A stretch of 29,094 bases of DNA, from positions 10,987,520 through 11,016,613 of the forward strand of contig NC_090610.1 of assembly GCF_004359215.1 (NCBI RefSeq). The letters are read 5' to 3'. This DNA comes from Bremia lactucae (lineage: Eukaryota > Oomycota > Peronosporomycetes > Peronosporales > Peronosporaceae). The notes below the pieces were generated by a model. The model made no database searches. It worked only from the letters and a program-made list of their open reading frames with translations, and was not told the DNA's origin. The stretch's first letter is position 1, and every line of letters begins with the position of its first letter. Below are positions 27,994-29,094 of this stretch, one piece after another. A program made the translations under genes and the position numbers.

Positions 27994-29094
27994 TCCAGCA
28001 ACCTCAAGAGAATTCGCAAATCTCTTGACTAAAGTTGCTCCAGACACACAATCAGTATGTGTCTCTGCACCTGGTGATGACGTATCCCTCATCACCTTGA
28101 AGATGAAAGTGACAAATGATTTGTTACTCAGAGCCCTAGTGGACTGCGGAGCGTCGAATAACTTTATTTGTTGCCAGTCACTAGAGGGTCGTAGGCTCAA
28201 ATATGTTGAGCGCGACATCTTTCCAACGAAGATGACGGTGCGTCTAGCGACAGGCGCATCGATAACAGTAATGAAACGCGTAGTGAAATTTCACTACACG
28301 TTAAGAGATTTACAGTATGATGATGATTTCATCGTACTGGATTTGGATGACAAATTTGATGTCATCCTAGGTTTACCTTGGCTCAGAAAATACGAGCCAA
28401 GGATCAGCTGGCAGCATCGATCCGTAAAGATGCCTGCCACTTGTTCATCAGATGGCCATCTGATGAACGTCTTGGAGCGTCCACAAGCGTGTGGATGTAC
28501 TACGAGTGAGTGCGATGGCCTCACTTGTGGTACGGTCGTTAGTACAACCGCACAAGATCACAGTGTGATTACCAATCACAATGTGGAGTCAGCTGCCGGC
28601 GGCTGTGTTAATGCACAGGCAGCGCCGAAGGTCCACCACTCGAAAAGGTCGAGTGGATTGGGACATGAATGTACGCTTAGTGGGCGACATTCAAGGAGTA
28701 TACCGGTTGCCCAGAAAGGACAACACGATGATCCAAGGTCGAGTAGAGAGTCGACCGTAGTGGACCCGACTGTGATAGCGCAATCACACTCGGAAGACGT
28801 TGAGGGAAGAGGTCCCCACGTATTTGAGGAGAAATCCCCTCAAATGGTAGAAGTTACTAGACTTCTAGATCCCGAGGGATTAATCCCCCGGCAGCCTGTG
28901 GATAAATCCCAGGAAGAAACCGAGACATTAAATGTCTTGGTTAATGATGGATCGAGAGTAGGCGCTTCTACTCTTGATCTGTATGCGCCTCCGAAGTTAA
29001 CTTCGGAGATAACTCAATTACCAACCCTAGAACCTAAGCGGTTCTTGAGAGATCTGCATTGTGGGAAAATCAAGCAGATCTGCGTACTCGTCAC
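27959..29094 (+). CDS. pol: Gypsy protease and pol linker, copy 3 (open to window end)
   Basis: In the phase -1 to gag there is no stop from 27881 to the last base. After the frameshift site comes the lead-in TDPATSREFANLLTKVAPDT, then, from an internal Met at 28103, the protease: ALVDCGASNNFI (active site D14-C-G-A-S), TVRLATGASITVMKR and the domain end FDVILGLPWLRKYEP (hydrophobic-I-L-G then LPWL). Next follows a long hydrophilic linker rich in Ser, His and Cys (ERPQACGCTTSECDG, GGCVNAQAAPKVHHS, GRHSRSIPV) that leads toward RT beyond the window. The start is set after the slippery site because pol would be made as a gag-pol fusion. Since gag upstream is broken, production is doubtful. Confidence 0.75.
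   Translation, partial: MSGSVGAQRPTDPATSREFANLLTKVAPDTQSVCVSAPGDDVSLITLKMKVTNDLLLRALVDCGASNNFICCQSLEGRRLKYVERDIFPTKMTVRLATGASITVMKRVVKFHYTLRDLQYDDDFIVLDLDDKFDVILGLPWLRKYEPRISWQHRSVKMPATCSSDGHLMNVLERPQACGCTTSECDGLTCGTVVSTTAQDHSVITNHNVESAAGGCVNAQAAPKVHHSKRSSGLGHECTLSGRHSRSIPVAQKGQHDDPRSSRESTVVDPTVIAQSHSEDVEGRGPHVFEEKSPQMVEVTRLLDPEGLIPRQPVDKSQEETETLNVLVNDGSRVGASTLDLYAPPKLTSEITQLPTLEPKRFLRDLHCGKIKQICVLV
28280..29081 (+). repeat. dense string of inverted repeats in protease-linker, copy 3
   Basis: Perfect inverted repeats with arms of 7 bp or more and loops of 10 nt or less: 28280-28297 (18-bp palindrome), 28345-28367 (7), 28376-28402 (9), 28443-28468 (26-bp palindrome), 28564-28580 (7), 28636-28656 (8), 28822-28845 (8), 28848-28867 (7), 28923-28937 (7), 28955-28974 (7, extended to 12 by a G-U pair), 28989-29008 (20-bp palindrome). 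Arms of 6 bp at 28480-28495, 28737-28756, 28771-28788, 28876-28887 and 29029-29045, and 8-bp arms with a 16-nt loop at 29050-29081. Confidence 0.85.

Overview
This window looks like a gene-poor, transposon-packed stretch of a eukaryotic genome, most likely an oomycete of the Peronosporales (Phytophthora or a downy mildew). That placement rests on my recollection of how the Gypsy gag/protease and the two Copia polyproteins read in that group; I could not search a database. I see no host gene, rRNA, tRNA or CRISPR array that I can defend. Almost everything recognisable is an LTR retrotransposon, mostly dead, nested in or duplicated with others, plus one assembly gap (6203-6389).

Layout. (1) 1-2145: a non-autonomous or partial LTR-like family (here 'family B': 510-bp LTR-like unit, about 1.1-kb internal part with a 140-codon frame), cut by LTRs of a Ty3/Gypsy family (here 'family A', about 440-450 bp, termini TGTAACGGGG...CCCCGTTACA). 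(2) 2146-5961: family A LTR, primer-binding site, broken gag, a gag/pro frameshift signal, protease fragment, then a piece of the same pol region in reverse orientation and 1.7 kb of unassigned AT-rich sequence. (3) 5962-6202: start of a Copia element, cut by the gap. (4) 7287-10320 repeats 1-3034 without a difference I could find. (5) 10974-12128: an inverted family A gag+LTR, which with 9450-10610 forms a foldback of about 1.15 kb per arm. (6) 12129-about 16446: a 5'-truncated Copia element (gag, protease, integrase, RT, RNase H, 3' LTR). (7) 16848-20878: another family A copy with a strange LTR, whose part from 17814 on is nearly identical to 2898-6202. (8) 20879-25835: a complete-length but decayed second Copia element with both LTRs. 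(9) 25836-26348: flank with a 31-bp x 4 repeat carrying CCAAT. (10) 26349-29094: the best family A copy; its gag is broken, but protease and the following linker stay open to the window end.

Main discovery candidate. The family A sequence (LTR end, gag, protease, linker) is built as a string of short, mostly perfect inverted repeats, about one per 30-60 bp, including 18-, 20- and 26-bp perfect palindromes inside coding sequence. By my count 28280-29081 holds 11 perfect inverted repeats with arms of 7 bp or more and loops of 10 nt or less, where about 0.5 is expected by chance. Family B shows the same texture; the Copia elements do not obviously do so. One of these hairpins sits 8 nt downstream of an in-frame A AAA AAC heptamer at the end of gag, exactly the geometry of a -1 ribosomal frameshift site leading into the protease frame. 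Several copies share the same inactivating mutations and the same flanks, so the copies multiplied by segmental duplication (or assembly duplication) after the element died.
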